Of a stretch of DNA of 64,000 bases, positions 63,498 through 64,000 are shown one piece after another. The stretch covers positions 3,089,474-3,153,473 of the forward strand of contig NZ_BMHD01000001.1 in assembly GCF_014640535.1 (NCBI RefSeq), read 5' to 3'. Position 1 is the stretch's first letter. Each line of letters begins with the position of its first letter. The position numbers were made by a program, and so were the translations under genes. The DNA is from Cnuibacter physcomitrellae (GTDB lineage Bacteria; Actinomycetota; Actinomycetes; Actinomycetales; Microbacteriaceae). A model generated the notes under the pieces. That model saw nothing but the letters and a program-made list of their open reading frames with translations, had not been told where the DNA came from and ran no database searches.

Positions 63498-64000
63498 GCC
63501 CTCCTCCGCGGGTCGAGGGCGCGCTCGGCGAGATCCGCCAGGATCGTCACCACCACGTACACCAGCGCCACGACGAGCACGACGCCGATCACGACGGGCA
63601 CGTCGCGGATGCGCACCGCGTTGTAGAGCGTCGACCCGAGACCCTGACGGGCGAAGAGGGTCTCCACGACGACCGCGCCCGAGATGAGGGACCCGAGCGC
63701 CCACCCGGTGAGCGTCACCGCGGGGAGCGAAGCGTGGCGCAGTGCGTGCCGCCAGAACAGCCCTCCGGAGCCCTCGCCGCGGGCTCGGGCGCTGAGCGCG
63801 AAGGGCGAGGTGACCGCATCCGTGATCTGCTCGCGCATCACCTGTCCGAGGAATCCGGCGAGCGGGATCGCGAGGGTGACAGCGGGCAGCACGATGCCGA
63901 GCGGCGTCGAGGTGCTCACGGCGGGCAGCCAGCCGAGCGTCAGCGAGAACAGCACGATGAGCACCGCGCCCAACCAGAAGTGCGGGACGGCGGCCGCGGT
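63494..64000 (-). CDS. Dpp/Opp-type ABC transporter permease (DppB-like), 3' part
   Basis: The C-terminal 168 residues of a DppB/OppB permease; the frame is still open at the window edge and begins within the family's PHFW membrane segment. Visible are several hydrophobic spans, the EAA-type loop SARARGEGSGGLFWRHALRHASLPAVT and the GTLYNAVxxRD-like end (GSTLYNAVRIRDVPVV). The binding protein of this system is presumably upstream, beyond the window. Confidence 0.88.
   Translation of the reverse strand, partial: TAAAVPHFWLGAVLIVLFSLTLGWLPAVSTSTPLGIVLPAVTLAIPLAGFLGQVMREQITDAVTSPFALSARARGEGSGGLFWRHALRHASLPAVTLTGWALGSLISGAVVVETLFARQGLGSTLYNAVRIRDVPVVIGVVLVVALVYVVVTILADLAERALDPRRRA

Overview
This window comes from a very GC-rich actinobacterium. 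Consistent signs are pervasive GC-third codons, many GTG starts, four-base ATGA/GTGA gene overlaps, promoters with no leader before the start codon, and two secreted proteins ending in LAxTG-type sorting signals. The gene content (rhamnosidase, secreted glycosidase, GH1 beta-glucosidase, enolase-superfamily sugar-acid dehydratases, sugar ABC importers) suits a plant- or soil-associated member of the Microbacteriaceae. I cannot name genus or species. No rRNA, tRNA, IS element, prophage or CRISPR array is visible.

Layout. 1-8.2 kb: a catabolic and import block on the + strand, with the end of an SDR dehydrogenase, an FAD-linked oxidase, an FGGY sugar kinase, a complete OpuC/ProU-type ABC importer and an enolase-superfamily enzyme. 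8.4-11.9 kb: two overlapping glycosyltransferases, the first fused to HEAT-like repeats. 12.4-24.5 kb: a divergent glycoside-utilisation locus. Leftward run a sugar-binding lipoprotein, two permeases, an SDR and a sugar-acid dehydratase. Rightward run a cell-wall-anchored glycosidase and a GH78 alpha-L-rhamnosidase. Matching LacI-type operators sit at both promoters. 24.5-27.1 kb: a small hypothetical gene, an esterase and a membrane protein. 27.4-32.9 kb: a leftward redox operon with an ECF41-type (SigJ-like) sigma factor, an NDH-2-like flavoprotein, two NAD(P)H-binding proteins, a membrane protein and an aldo/keto reductase. Four promoter-like sites with the same motif and spacing (three near this operon, one at 52.6 kb) outline its regulon.

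33.2-36.2 kb: a MacA/MacB-type efflux or lipoprotein-handling ABC system. 36.3-40.3 kb: a CitA/CitB-type two-component system divergent from a DctA-type dicarboxylate symporter. 40.2-46.7 kb: an aldo/keto reductase, two GNAT acetyltransferases, an orphan DNA methyltransferase, a HAD phosphatase and a membrane GT39 glycosyltransferase. 47.6-50.1 kb: a beta-glucosidase and LacI repressor with a perfect CebR/CelR-type operator. 50.3-53.5 kb: a drug-efflux MFS with divergent TetR, and a further NAD(P)H-binding gene. 53.9-55.6 kb: a pair of ClpP-like genes, the second frameshifted and lacking the catalytic serine, convergent with a ClgR/PopR-like regulator whose C-terminus looks like an ssrA degron. 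55.9-64 kb: a second drug-efflux MFS, a META-domain lipoprotein, a secreted trypsin-like protease with LANTG anchor, and a Dpp-type oligopeptide importer that runs off the window end.

The most unusual content is in the repeats. At least four families of fixed-length hyphenated palindromes are scattered between genes: 73, 62, about 75-79 and 54 bp. One family sits in frame inside the linker of a fused ABC ATPase. Another supplies the stop codon of the DNA methyltransferase gene.
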